A DNA stretch of 45,763 nucleotides from Porogramme epimiltina (taxonomy: Eukaryota; Basidiomycota; Agaricomycetes; Polyporales; Polyporaceae), in contig FTLJ01000723.1 of the NCBI GenBank assembly GCA_900155495.1, positions 1 to 45,763 of the forward strand, written 5' to 3'. The notes under the pieces are model-generated. The model searched no databases. It was not told the origin of the DNA and saw nothing but the letters and a program-made list of their open reading frames with translations. A program made the translations under genes and the position numbers. Of the stretch, positions 33,646 through 45,763 are shown in pieces; position 1 is the stretch's first letter, and each line of letters begins with the position of its first letter.

Positions 33646-34848
33646 CTATACGTCGACATACATCAGTACTGGCTCGCCCACGCCGTCGATCTCCGGAATG
33701 ACGCATTTGAGGTCGAACGCCTTGGCTAGAACGATCTTGAAGATCTTCTGCACGTTTATCGACGCCGATGTTGAGCAGAAGATTAGCGAAGCGTGCATCG
33801 CCTTTGCGAAGCGTTTCGCCTAGCAAGTAGGTGTCAGGGACCGCGAAGAATGACGAAAATGGGCGAGGTACGCACCTGCTTGGTGATTTCCTCTTGCTCG
33901 TCTCGAGGGAATGTTGAGAATGTATCGAACTTGGTTCCAATCAAGAATGGTATGGCAGTCTACACAAAATGGAGGCCCTTGTTAGTTGCTGCGTCACATT
34001 AACAAGGGCACCGCCGTAGTATGGAGCAACTGCATAGCATGAATCCGGTCTTATAAAGCCATTGGGAGCAGAGTTCCCTCTCAACGTCATACTCCCAGCC
34101 CAGCCCACTCCACCTCATATTTCGCCCACTCAGCTCGGACCGCAGATGTACGACGACTCACCTTGTTGAACCCCCTTGCTTGTCGATACCACTCCTTCAC
34201 CGAGTTCAACGTCGACTTCCGTGAGAGGTCGAACATGAAGAGGATCGCCACCGCATCGTTGCACACCAGCGGCAACATGTTCACGAACTCCCGCTGCCCG
34301 CCCAAGTCCCACAGCGAGAACGTGATGGACGTTCGGCGCACAGTGATGGTCTTCTCCATAAAGTTAACGCCTTGTTATCGGAGACGGCACGAGGAACATA
34401 TCGGTCGACGCGATGAGAGAGGGTGCCATTTCGCCGATAGGTCGCGGTGGTGGCGACGATCACCGTGCGTTGAATGAATGCGCGAGATTGGATAACGAAC
34501 ACGTAGAAACATGTGCGATTGAGCAACAGCATCCGAGGACAAGTTCGAAAACACGTACCTAGCGTTTGGATGTAGTCCTCATCAAAGTGGCCCTCGACGT
34601 ACTTCACCATAAGACTCGTCTTTCCTATCTGCGAGTCACCCAGCATGCCGACCTTGATCACGACGCTGCGAGAGAAAGAAACCCGAGTTTCAATCACGCT
34701 AGTCGGGACGGCACGGTCAAAGACACGCCCATCGGGAGTGGGGCGCGTACCTGTTCTGCTCCGCGCCGTTCTCGCCATTTAGTCTTGATGAGCTGGGGCC
34801 GGCATTTGAGGAGGATGTTGGGGAAGACGCGGAGGCGGTCGCCGACAT
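33646..34848 (-). CDS. spg1: Spg1/Tem1-type septation GTPase
   Basis: Five exons, complement(join(33646..33819,33876..33959,34162..34370,34559..34665,34751..34848)), give 223 residues. After a Ser/Ala-rich lead of 33 residues come the P-loop GDSQIGKTS (42-50), the switch II motif WDLGGQ (89-94, typical of Spg1/Tem1 in place of WDTAGQ), [47 protein letters not shown] (written here only by its ends: KEWYRQ and TKFD at 147-150), and CSTSAS as the base-contact loop. There is no C-terminal Cys for lipid attachment, as known for this family. Spg1 in fission yeast and Tem1 in budding yeast sit at spindle poles and start the kinase chain that drives septation and mitotic exit; in dikaryotic fungi the role is inferred to be septum formation. 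Confidence 0.93.
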
Positions 34849-36553
34849 GTGCCCGAAGCGCGGGGAGGGAGGGGAGGAAGGAGGGAGAGATCAAAAAGGA
34901 AGGGAAACTGGCAAACGAGTGCTCCCGCTGCTCAGGCGAGGATGTGCGGCGGCTTGGGGGAGGGAGGTGCCGGTCCCGGGCAGGCGCGAGCTCGAGGATA
35001 AGCAGGCGGGAGCGGACGTTGCTGGTTCGGAAGAAGACGAGGCGGAGAGAAGAAAAGGAGAAAGGAGACCGAAAGGAAGGACGCGTTCTGGGCGGCTGTG
35101 AGCGGGGGCGTGTGCACGGGGAGAGACGGGCGCACCGACGGGAGACCTGGAGAGGATGGACGCCAGCCAGGCAGAACAGCAGCCAGGCAGAACACACAGA
35201 CGTCGACGCAGATGCAAGCTGCGCGCACGATGGAAACCAGACAGACGCTCGCCCGAACAGCGCCCGCTCTTGTCTCCGCCCCATCCTGCACCCAGCATCA
35301 TCCGCCTCGCGCTGCCTCAGCACTCGGCTCCTCGCCTGCTGCGAACAATGGCCAGGCGCGCGAGCCCGTGGGTGCACGCCCGGCGATCATGTATTCTACC
35401 ACCGTCTACGGGAACACACGCTCATAGTCCTACACCCTGAACCGATTCTCTGCCACTCCAGCTTGCGTGAAGGACGTGACAGTCCGTCGCAACGGCAACG
35501 GAAAAAGGCTAGCCAGATCCGTGCACACTATCTGGACATTCTGTCCAATAGGACATTACTAGAGAGCTATCACGAGATATGCACGTCAATGCTGCCGCAT
35601 CCAAGGTTATTCACCAGAAACGATGCCCCATGCAGTATCTCTTAAGGAGGACCCCCGTTCTATCCAGAACTCCAGTCGGAAAGTGACCATTCTCTACACC
35701 TCATGGCATGACACGTTTGAACCGCCAGGCGTTCTTTACGACGTCGGATTGATGGGAATATGAATTCACCGGAGCAGTAGGCAAGTGGGCTTCGGAATAT
35801 CATCTAGGACGTAAGAAATTGACAATATGCCATGCTTCGAAACAGTGGCAGTTCTGCGTTCACGCGTTGCGAACAAATATAGCGACTCAGAAGTTGACCA
35901 GCAAGAGGTACGAAATAGAGTTAGAAAGAAAGCTTAAGAGTGAGTGGAGCCAGAAGCATCGACGTCAATGCCATGTTTGGTTATGTCCGAAATCTCCGAA
36001 GGCGTTGTTGATACTTGTTTGTATATATTAGGATTCGAGGCCGTTGCCAAACATCCACCGGAGCCATGTGCGCTGTTCAACTAGGGACCTGACGCAGTAT
36101 GTCAACATCGCCGCCACCACCTCATCAGCAAACACTATATCCCACTGAATCTGCCTACACCCACTTCTTCCGCACATAAGAATGAAATTACGCGACCCGG
36201 CGACCTTCTAAGGTCGTTACGCAATCCCCGAGGGTCACCTGTACTCCCAAGCTTCCGCGTTGCGTCCATATTCATAGTGCACACACATTCCCGTGCTACG
36301 AATAGCTCTTCTTTATATAGCGTAGCCTGAAATGGGTGCTATGTACTTCCTCGTTGGGCCCACTAGAGGTCACTCATGTAGAGTCATGTCTGCACCCTTC
36401 ACGGCCGTAAGACCATCGTTTCTCCGTGTAAATGGAATGTCGATGATACTCTACGTACAGTGAGTGCCGGATCAATTTTTGTTCCTCGATATGTAATACC
36501 CACCGGTCCGATTGGCTGACTTATGCTTTGACAGGACCGGCCTCCGAGGAATT

Positions 36554-36833
36554 GTGGGGGTGGGGTACGGGACCGCGCACCCCCGCACACTGCGTTGAAG
36601 CCCGCGGGCACTTGTCAGCCTGCCAGTACGCTGTTTTGCTTCCGGGCGTTCTCTCATTCAGTAACCCCGCTTCTCATGACGCGTCCCTTATTCCAGACGT
36701 GCCACTCTCGGGCGGACATATGATCGGCGCATCTTCGGCCCCCTCCCCCGCACTCACTTCAGTCCTCCCCAGCCCGTACGACGGTGTCCGAACATATGAT
36801 GACGCAAAACCCCGCCCCCAGGCGCTGCCCCGC
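36554..36833. promoter_or_regulatory. Cluster of CreA/Mig1-type sites upstream of CDH
   Basis: Sites fitting SYGGRG occur at 36554-36559 and 36560-36565 (both GTGGGG) and, on the other strand, at 36581-36586, 36810-36815 and 36828-36833 (all CCCCGC). Carbon-catabolite repression of cellobiose dehydrogenase is known in wood-decay fungi, so these may be repressor sites. Such short GC-rich motifs also occur by chance in DNA of this composition. Confidence 0.35.
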
Positions 36834-37137
36834 AACCACAGCAACGCAAGCGGACCTGTTAAATCTCGGCGGTTTGGCATCGTACACAACCTTCTGCTTC
36901 ACGCGCCTCTCGGTCACGAGCGGCGCCGCTCTTCCGACGTCTTCCCGTCGCGTGCGTGGCCATGCTTCCTCCAATCTCTCTAGCTCAAGCGCGCCGGCAC
37001 AAACACCAAGGTACGCCCCATGCCAACCCTTGAATAGCTCACGGGGCGCGCCTGAGACGCGTATACGCTTCAGCTGCCGGACGGACTGCTCGGGTCTTCC
37101 TCGCAACATGTCGTATGTCGCGAGCGCAACCGCGTCG

Positions 37138-37143
37138 TTATAA
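37138..37143 (+). promoter_or_regulatory. TATA box of the CDH gene
   Basis: TTATAA followed by GG lies 52-57 nt before the CDH start codon in otherwise GC-rich DNA, at a distance that fits a short leader. Confidence 0.55.
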
Positions 37144-37194
37144 GGCGCGCCGCAGGACCGCTGCACCGCGAACGCGTCGCGCCGACCGCCCATC

Positions 37195-40467
<3,273 letters not shown>

Positions 40468-42439
40468 GACCCAACCCCCGAGGCGAGGATCGAGGCCCAG
40501 TACGCTTGCGCCCGCGCCGTGCGATTGGGTTTTGGTTTTGGTTTTGGTTGGGTCCCGGGTGTGCGGCGGGCGCGCGTGCGGCGCGGCCCCGGTGCGGCGC
40601 GGGCGCGGGCGCGGGGGGGCAAAAGGGGCTTTGGGTGCAGGCGCTGCGTCGCTTAGGCTCGCCGTTAGGGCGAGCGTTGTACTTGTACTTGGTGTTGAAC
40701 CGAATCGCATCGCGATGCGCCGCGCAACGGACGGTCGGCTGGGTGGACTGCGGAGTCCGGACGGGGGCGGCGCGACCGACTCGGAGGGTTTCGAGTTCGG
40801 GCGGGCGCTCGCTCCCGAAATGGGCTACGGAGCGAGCGGGCTGCAGGTGCAGAAGGCCCGCGCGTCGTCATTCGACTCGGATACGAGGCGAGTGACCGCT
40901 CTACTTGCTGTTGGGTTCAATGTAAGTGGGGTACGTACTATGCGTCGTTTGTACGCCGTTCCCTGGAGACGCACAATACAGGACGGAGTACCCTAGCGGC
41001 CGCTGGCGAGGGTTCTTCTACCGGACTCCGGGCGCATCTGTCGCCGTGGCGTCCCGGTGGGACCCTGCAGGGAAGGGGGACAGCCTCTCTTCATCTCGCG
41101 GACGAGATCACCAGCAGACATGGGCAACGCAACGCCGCGGTCCGTCGTCATCGCAAAAGATCTCCGGGGTCGGGCGCACCGAGAGTGCACGCACCGACAT
41201 CGATGGGTATCCGGTGCACGAGCTGGATGGGAACGCGCGTCCGTAATTGGGCGCGATGACGTCGTGCGCGAGCCTCGTGTGTAGCGCGGTGCGGAGCGGG
41301 AGGAGCAGTGCCTGTGGTCCAGCCGGGCGGCGGGCGGGGTGGATTTCGAGACGGGCAATCGGCTGGTTTCACGTGCGCAACGCTCGCAGGACGGTGACGT
41401 ACGACATTCCCCGGGCACGTCGGAAGGAAACCTTATAGCAGTGGGGCGGCTCTCGAATAGTACGGGTGGGCTACTTGGGGAGGATCGATGATCTCCCGAG
41501 GGCACAAAGCGGCGGAAAGGAAATGAAGGCAAGGCAAACAGACATATAGCTTTGTGCCGCCTTCTCCGTGGAAGGGATCGTTGAATGGGTGCGGGAGGGC
41601 ACGCTACATGGGCGTGTCGCCCGGCGAAGGGGCAGCACAGCTAGGGATAAAAGAGCCGCTCGGTGGAACGGACTCAGGCACGTACGCCTGACAGGATGCA
41701 ATGATGGGGCCCGCACAAATGCACGGAACACGGCACATTTGAGTGCCAATGTATGCGCATGGGGAAGGCGGCTAGCATGCAAGGCGCAATGTAGTCTGTC
41801 TGGAGTTGTCAGGCGTGAAAGCGGGATGCAAGAGGCCAGAGATATACAACGCGCGCGCGCCAAGGAGGTGGATCGCGCCAGAGGCTGGGATGCCTGACAG
41901 GCGTGCCGAACGCCGCCCGCGCACAGAAGCCGGGAGACGTGAGACTGCTGCGAGCGGCATGCAGCCTGGGACGGCTCGATCGAGTGGCTTCCATCGCAGT
42001 GCATGCGTGCGGGGGGTGGCCCACTGACAATTGCAATTGTGTCGGGTGCGGGTCGTCGACACAAGGCCCAAGGGCTGCGCTGGCCACCCACGGCGCGGTG
42101 CGTGGCCGAGGGGGCGCCGGGGCACAGCGAGGGGCCGGGGGCACTCTGCGGCCGGGGTCCGGGGAGCAAGGCTGAGACGGCTCGAGCGGCCGGCCACGCT
42201 GAGACAGGCGTCGGGCGAGAGGAGAGCGTGCTGGGAGGAGCTCAGGCTGGGATCCGGAGAGGAAAGCCAGGGACCAAGCTCAAGGCGCGGCGGCAAGCCC
42301 GAAGCGGCTGACGGCGCCAAACAGCTGGGGCCTCGATTGGCATCCAGCTCAGCCCTTTTCAACGACGACCACGACCAGGACAATCAGGTCGCCGACTGAC
42401 GACCACACCTCCCCCGGCGACGCCCACGCTTTCCCATCG
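40468..42439. other. Intergenic region between CDH and the FHA-RING gene
   Basis: This 2-kb region begins with the CDH 3' end, where GGTTTT is repeated about three times (near 40528-40549). Further on there is GC-rich DNA with only fortuitous frames, for example 41471-42383 on the minus strand. The promoter of the FHA-RING gene must lie next to 42440. No gene is supported. Confidence 0.45.
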
Positions 42440-44174
42440 ATGGACCCACTCACCCTCGGAGATCCCTCACCCTCTGCCCGCCAGTCCATCCTCGGCTCCT
42501 TCTTGCGTGGCCGCCCCCGCGGCACCTCCCAGTCACACCCCTCTCCAACTCACCACGAGCCCCCGACCAGAGACTCTCCCCCACTCCTCAACGCAGCAGC
42601 ACCAGACCACGTCGCCTCAGGCCATCGCCGCCGCCCAGCCGCCGCCTCTTCCAACCTCCAATCCTCCGCCTCCCAGTCCAACGCCGCCGCTGGCTTCTCC
42701 CAGATGCTCCGCAGACGACGCTCCGCAGGTACTCTCGCCGCAGGTGGCTCCTCCCAGACCCCCGCCGTCGCCGTAGCACGCACCGTCACCGGGCCCGCCG
42801 CCTCCAGCTCCGCCGCACCCGTCCGCACTGGCCCCGCACACCGCATCCGGCTCGTGCCCCACCTCGACTCGCGCCGCTCCCTCCGCTTCGACCCCATCTC
42901 CCGCGACGTACGGGAGGGCGACCCCCCGCTGCGGATAGGCAGGTTCACGGACCGCTCGGGGCTCGGGCTCGCCGCGGCGAACGCGGTCGGCTCCAAGCTC
43001 GCGTTCAAGAGCAAGGTCGTCTCCCGCGCGCACGCGGAGATCTGGGTCGAGAACGGCCGCTTCTTTATCCGCGACACCAAGTCCAGCTCGGGCACGTTCC
43101 TCAACCACATCCGTCTTTCTCCCGCGAACAACGAGTCCCGTGCGCAAGAGATTAAGGACGGAGACCTCCTCCAGCTCGGCGTCGACTACCAGGGCGGTAC
43201 CGAGGACATCTACAAGTGTGTTAAGATCAAGATCGAGGTGGGCAGGGAGTGGCAGAACCACAGCAACCCGTTCAAGTGAGTTTTCGTTTCGGATCATGGG
43301 CCTGAGGTGGCCGGGAGACTGAGGTTGACCGTGACGTAGTGCAAATGCGCTCAAGCAGCTCAAGGCGATCGCTATCCCCCAAGGTACTTCGATCTCAAGC
43401 AAGGGGAAGAAAGTCGCCGCTTCCAGCAAAACCGCGCTCCCTGATTGCTGCATCTGTGCGTATGTTCGTTTCTTTCTCGCGGATCTTCGCTGATCAGCTA
43501 TCGCCGTCGCCCTCTCGCTGCCTCTGTTGTGTTCCACAGGTCTGTTCGGCGTCACGATCCACCAGGCGCTATTCATCGCGCCGTGCTCCCACGCGTTCCA
43601 CTACAAGTGCATTCGGCCGCTTCTAGACTCCCACCACCCCGCGTTCTCGTGCCCCCTCTGCCGGACTTTCGCGGATCTAGAGGAGGACGTGGAGGTTGAG
43701 ATCGAGCAAGATTTCGACACGACCTCGCTCGCGGACATCCCTGCGGCCATTGCCGTCGCCGCGACGGTCGTGAACGGCGAGCGGCCAAACACGGGAGACG
43801 CCAGCAGCAGGGAGCGCGACAGGGACGTGGGCGCGGAGACGGAGGTCGAGGCCGACACGGGTGCGAGCCGCCTAGGATCTCGACGGAGAGCGCCGCCGGT
43901 GCCCAACGGGGGTGCGAACCAGCTGGTCGCCGACGAGCTCACCGAGGACGTCGACGCGGAGATGGAGGACGTGGTCGCGCTGCCGCCCCTCCCCGAGAGC
44001 AACTCGGTGCTGGCGGTGGAGCAGGTGTTCGCGGATGGGATGGACGTCCGGGACACTTCAGCGTCGCCTGTGACGGGCCAGGCGGGTTACATCGACGTGG
44101 AGGTCGAGGGAGGGTCGAGCGATGGAAGCGGGCACGCGGGCGATGCTGGCCTCCATGGCAAGCGCAAGCGGTAA
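42440..44174 (+). CDS. FHA-RING E3 ubiquitin ligase, Dma1/Chfr-like
   Basis: Three exons, join(42440..43275,43340..43455,43540..44174), give 528 residues. After a disordered Ser/Pro/Ala-rich lead (1-130), an FHA domain spans about 136-265, with the phosphothreonine-binding landmarks Gly-Arg (IGRFTDRSG, 166-174), SRAHAEIW (195-202), SSSGTFLNHIRLS (215-227) and DGDLLQLG (240-247). A RING of C3H2C3 type follows at about 315-361 (Cys315, Cys318, then APCSHAFHYKC and CPLC). This order, FHA then RING, is that of yeast Dma1/Dma2 and animal Chfr/RNF8 checkpoint ligases. The C-terminal 150 residues are acidic and disordered and end in the basic GKRKR. By analogy it would ubiquitinate a phosphorylated partner at the spindle pole and delay cytokinesis under spindle stress. 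The partner here is unknown. Confidence 0.92.
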
Positions 44175-44991
44175 ACCCTAGGGCCGACCAACGGACCATT
44201 CTGCCCTATCTCCAGGATTTCATCGGCTTCCTGCGGACTGCACACACTATCCTATCCCATCCCGGTCCCTTTCCTCGTTCATGACCCCGAACGGCCTCAC
44301 CATACCATACGCCCGGTTTCTTTTGCAAGGTCCCTCCCTCTCCCTCTCTCCCTCTCCTTGGGTAGTAGTGCATCCACGAGCCCTTGAACGGCCGTTTTCC
44401 TACGCGCCGTTGTCGTCGTGCACGGCGGCGCGGGACAAGGCTCACCACACGTATACGTATCCTCCACTGTACATGGGACGCCTTAGATGTCTTGTGCTCT
44501 GACGATCGCTCTTTTTTGTTGGTCCGGATTATTTGCAGCGCATGTTTTCCCTCGTCTTCACCGCCCTCTCCCTGCCCTCGAGCCACGAGCGATATGTTAC
44601 AATACATTTATTGTATGAATATAATCCCAAGCATCCGCACACATACCCCGGCCGACGCGAGGGCAGACGGCGTGCAAACCGACGACCGACGAGTGGACGG
44701 CGAGCCCGAAGGACAAGAGCACGGGGTAAAAGGCTCGGCGCCTGCGGGGGCATCGGTAGGGCTCGGTGGGGAACGGAAATCGCACGCGCGTGATTGGGTC
44801 GGAGAAATGCGGCCGAAGGACCCGGGCGGGGGAGGGGTCGCTGGCGGGCCCGGAGCAGCCAGAGGGCGCACAATCAACTGGCATTCGTCCTCTCTCCCTT
44901 CCCCTCTCCTCCTCTCTCCCTCCGTGTCCACTCCTTTCCCCAACGCCGACCCCACGACCCCGGCCGAGAGCCAGAACACACCGCGCACGCC
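44175..44991. promoter_or_regulatory. SDHB promoter region with pyrimidine tract
   Basis: The 817-nt gap holds the 3' end of the FHA-RING gene and the SDHB promoter. An almost pure C/T tract at about 44889-44922 lies 70-103 nt before the SDHB start codon; such CT boxes precede transcription starts of strongly expressed filamentous-fungal genes. Confidence 0.5.
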
Positions 44992-45750
44992 ATGCAGTCC
45001 ATCTTCGCAGCCCGCTCGAGCGTGCTGAAGCAGTCCGCGCGGGGCTTTGCGTCCTCCGCTGCGCGCGCGCAGGCGACGCCCCTCCAGAAGCCCGTGCTGA
45101 ACAAGGAGTTCAAGATTTACCGCTGGGTGCGTGGGCGGGCTGCTGCGGGGCGTGCGGTGTAGGGTGCTGACGATGCGGCGTGCGCCAGAACCCGGACGAG
45201 CCGTCGCAGAAGCCGACGCTGCAGTCGTACACTATCGACCTCAACCAGTGCGGGCCCATGGTGAGCCGTGCCCCCCGCCTCTCCCGCTGCTGCTGGTGTG
45301 TGTGCTGAGGTCGGTGGTCGGCGTCCCGCGCAGATTCTCGACGCGCTCATCAAGATTAAGAACGAGGTCGACCCGACGCTGACCTTCCGCCGCTCGTGCC
45401 GCGAGGGCATCTGCGGGTCGTGCGCGATGAACATCAACGGCCAGAACACGCTGGCGTGCCTGTGCAGGATCGACCGCAACGCGTCCAAGGACACGAAGAT
45501 CTACCCCCTCCCGCACAGTGCGTCATAATAACCTCCCGCCTCGTACTGCACGCTTGCGGATTGACGCCCCCCCTCTCTCTCCCCTTCCCTGGGCGCTCAC
45601 GTGCACAGTGTACATCGTCAAGGACCTCGTGCCGGACCTGACGCAGTTCTACAAGCAGTACAAGTCGATCGAGCCCTACCTCCAAAACGACAACCCGCCA
45701 GAGGGCCGCGAGTTCCTGCAGTCGCAGGAGGACCGGAAGAAGCTCGACGG
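44992..45750 (+). CDS. sdhB: Succinate dehydrogenase iron-sulfur subunit (partial)
   Basis: Four exons are in the window, join(44992..45126,45189..45260,45334..45517,45609..45750), giving 177 codons and part of the next; the donor GTGAGT at 45751 shows that the gene goes on past the right edge. An Arg/Ser/Ala-rich N-terminus (about 1-27) is a mitochondrial targeting sequence. [17 protein letters not shown] and [20 protein letters not shown] lead into the [2Fe-2S] site [10 protein letters not shown] with a fourth Cys in NTLAC. The segments [21 protein letters not shown] follow as in all SdhB proteins. The [4Fe-4S] and [3Fe-4S] ligands lie in the missing C-terminal part. The protein carries electrons from the FAD subunit to ubiquinone in complex II of the inner mitochondrial membrane. 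The listed feature ends with the last visible exon base. Confidence 0.96.
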
Positions 45751-45763
45751 GTGAGTCTAGCCC

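Larger units (their letters stand above)
34849..37194. other. Divergent intergenic region, Spg1-type and CDH promoters
   Basis: This 2.3-kb region separates the divergent starts of the GTPase (34848) and cellobiose dehydrogenase (37195). Just upstream of the GTPase start the coding strand is pyrimidine-rich (about 34850-35100), common in basidiomycete promoters. Between 35400 and 36500 I see only short frames. The CDH side holds a TATA box and several GC-rich sites listed separately. Confidence 0.5.

Noticed and set aside
42617..43576. 319-codon minus-strand frame over the FHA-RING gene
   Set aside because: It is antisense to the FHA exon, whose plus frame shows all domain landmarks.

Overview
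This window is nuclear DNA of a filamentous basidiomycete, most likely a wood-decaying Agaricomycete of the Polyporales type. The evidence is the gene structure (many introns of about 50-65 nt with GT-AG borders and repeated micro-exons), the GC-rich coding DNA, a cellobiose dehydrogenase of the basidiomycete class (heme domain plus flavin domain, no cellulose-binding module), a fungal septation GTPase of the Spg1/Tem1 type, and other fungal families. The species cannot be named from the sequence alone. All exon joins were worked out by hand from splice sites, reading phase and family knowledge.

Layout. 1-4096: no supported gene. 4097-5348 (-): serine/proline-rich conserved fungal protein. 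6453-8803 (-): secreted six-hairpin glycosidase. 9047-9552: fold-back (MITE-like) element. 10629-12236 (-): RNase H1-like protein that has lost three of its four catalytic carboxylates. 12680-13494 (+): Nudix hydrolase with an N-terminal membrane anchor, divergent from the RNase H-like gene. 14098-14959 (+): Cupin_5/DUF985 protein with one GC-AG intron. 15283-16242 (+): SAM-dependent methyltransferase. 16243-22097: 5.9 kb with no recognisable gene. 22098-24109 (+): zinc-finger protein. 26413-27746 (+): RBM18-like RRM protein. 27937-28014 (+): tRNA-Asp(GTC) with a probable 6-nt intron. 28265-31031 (-): 15-exon GH18 chitinase with Ser/Thr linker and chitin-binding module. 33646-34848 (-): Spg1/Tem1 GTPase. 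37195-40467 (+): 15-exon cellobiose dehydrogenase. 42440-44174 (+): FHA-RING ubiquitin ligase of the Dma1/Chfr type. 44992 to the right edge (+): succinate dehydrogenase iron-sulfur subunit, incomplete.

Function. Three genes encode secreted carbohydrate-active enzymes (six-hairpin glycosidase, GH18 chitinase, cellobiose dehydrogenase), which suits a wood-decay fungus that also remodels fungal walls. Two genes belong to cytokinesis control as known in yeasts: the Spg1/Tem1 GTPase that triggers the septation network and a Dma1-like ligase whose yeast relative restrains it. The rest are housekeeping or of unknown role. The most unusual item is the RNase H1-like gene: its hybrid-binding domain, seven exons and splice sites are intact, but the active site has been replaced, so it is probably a non-cutting binder of RNA/DNA hybrids.
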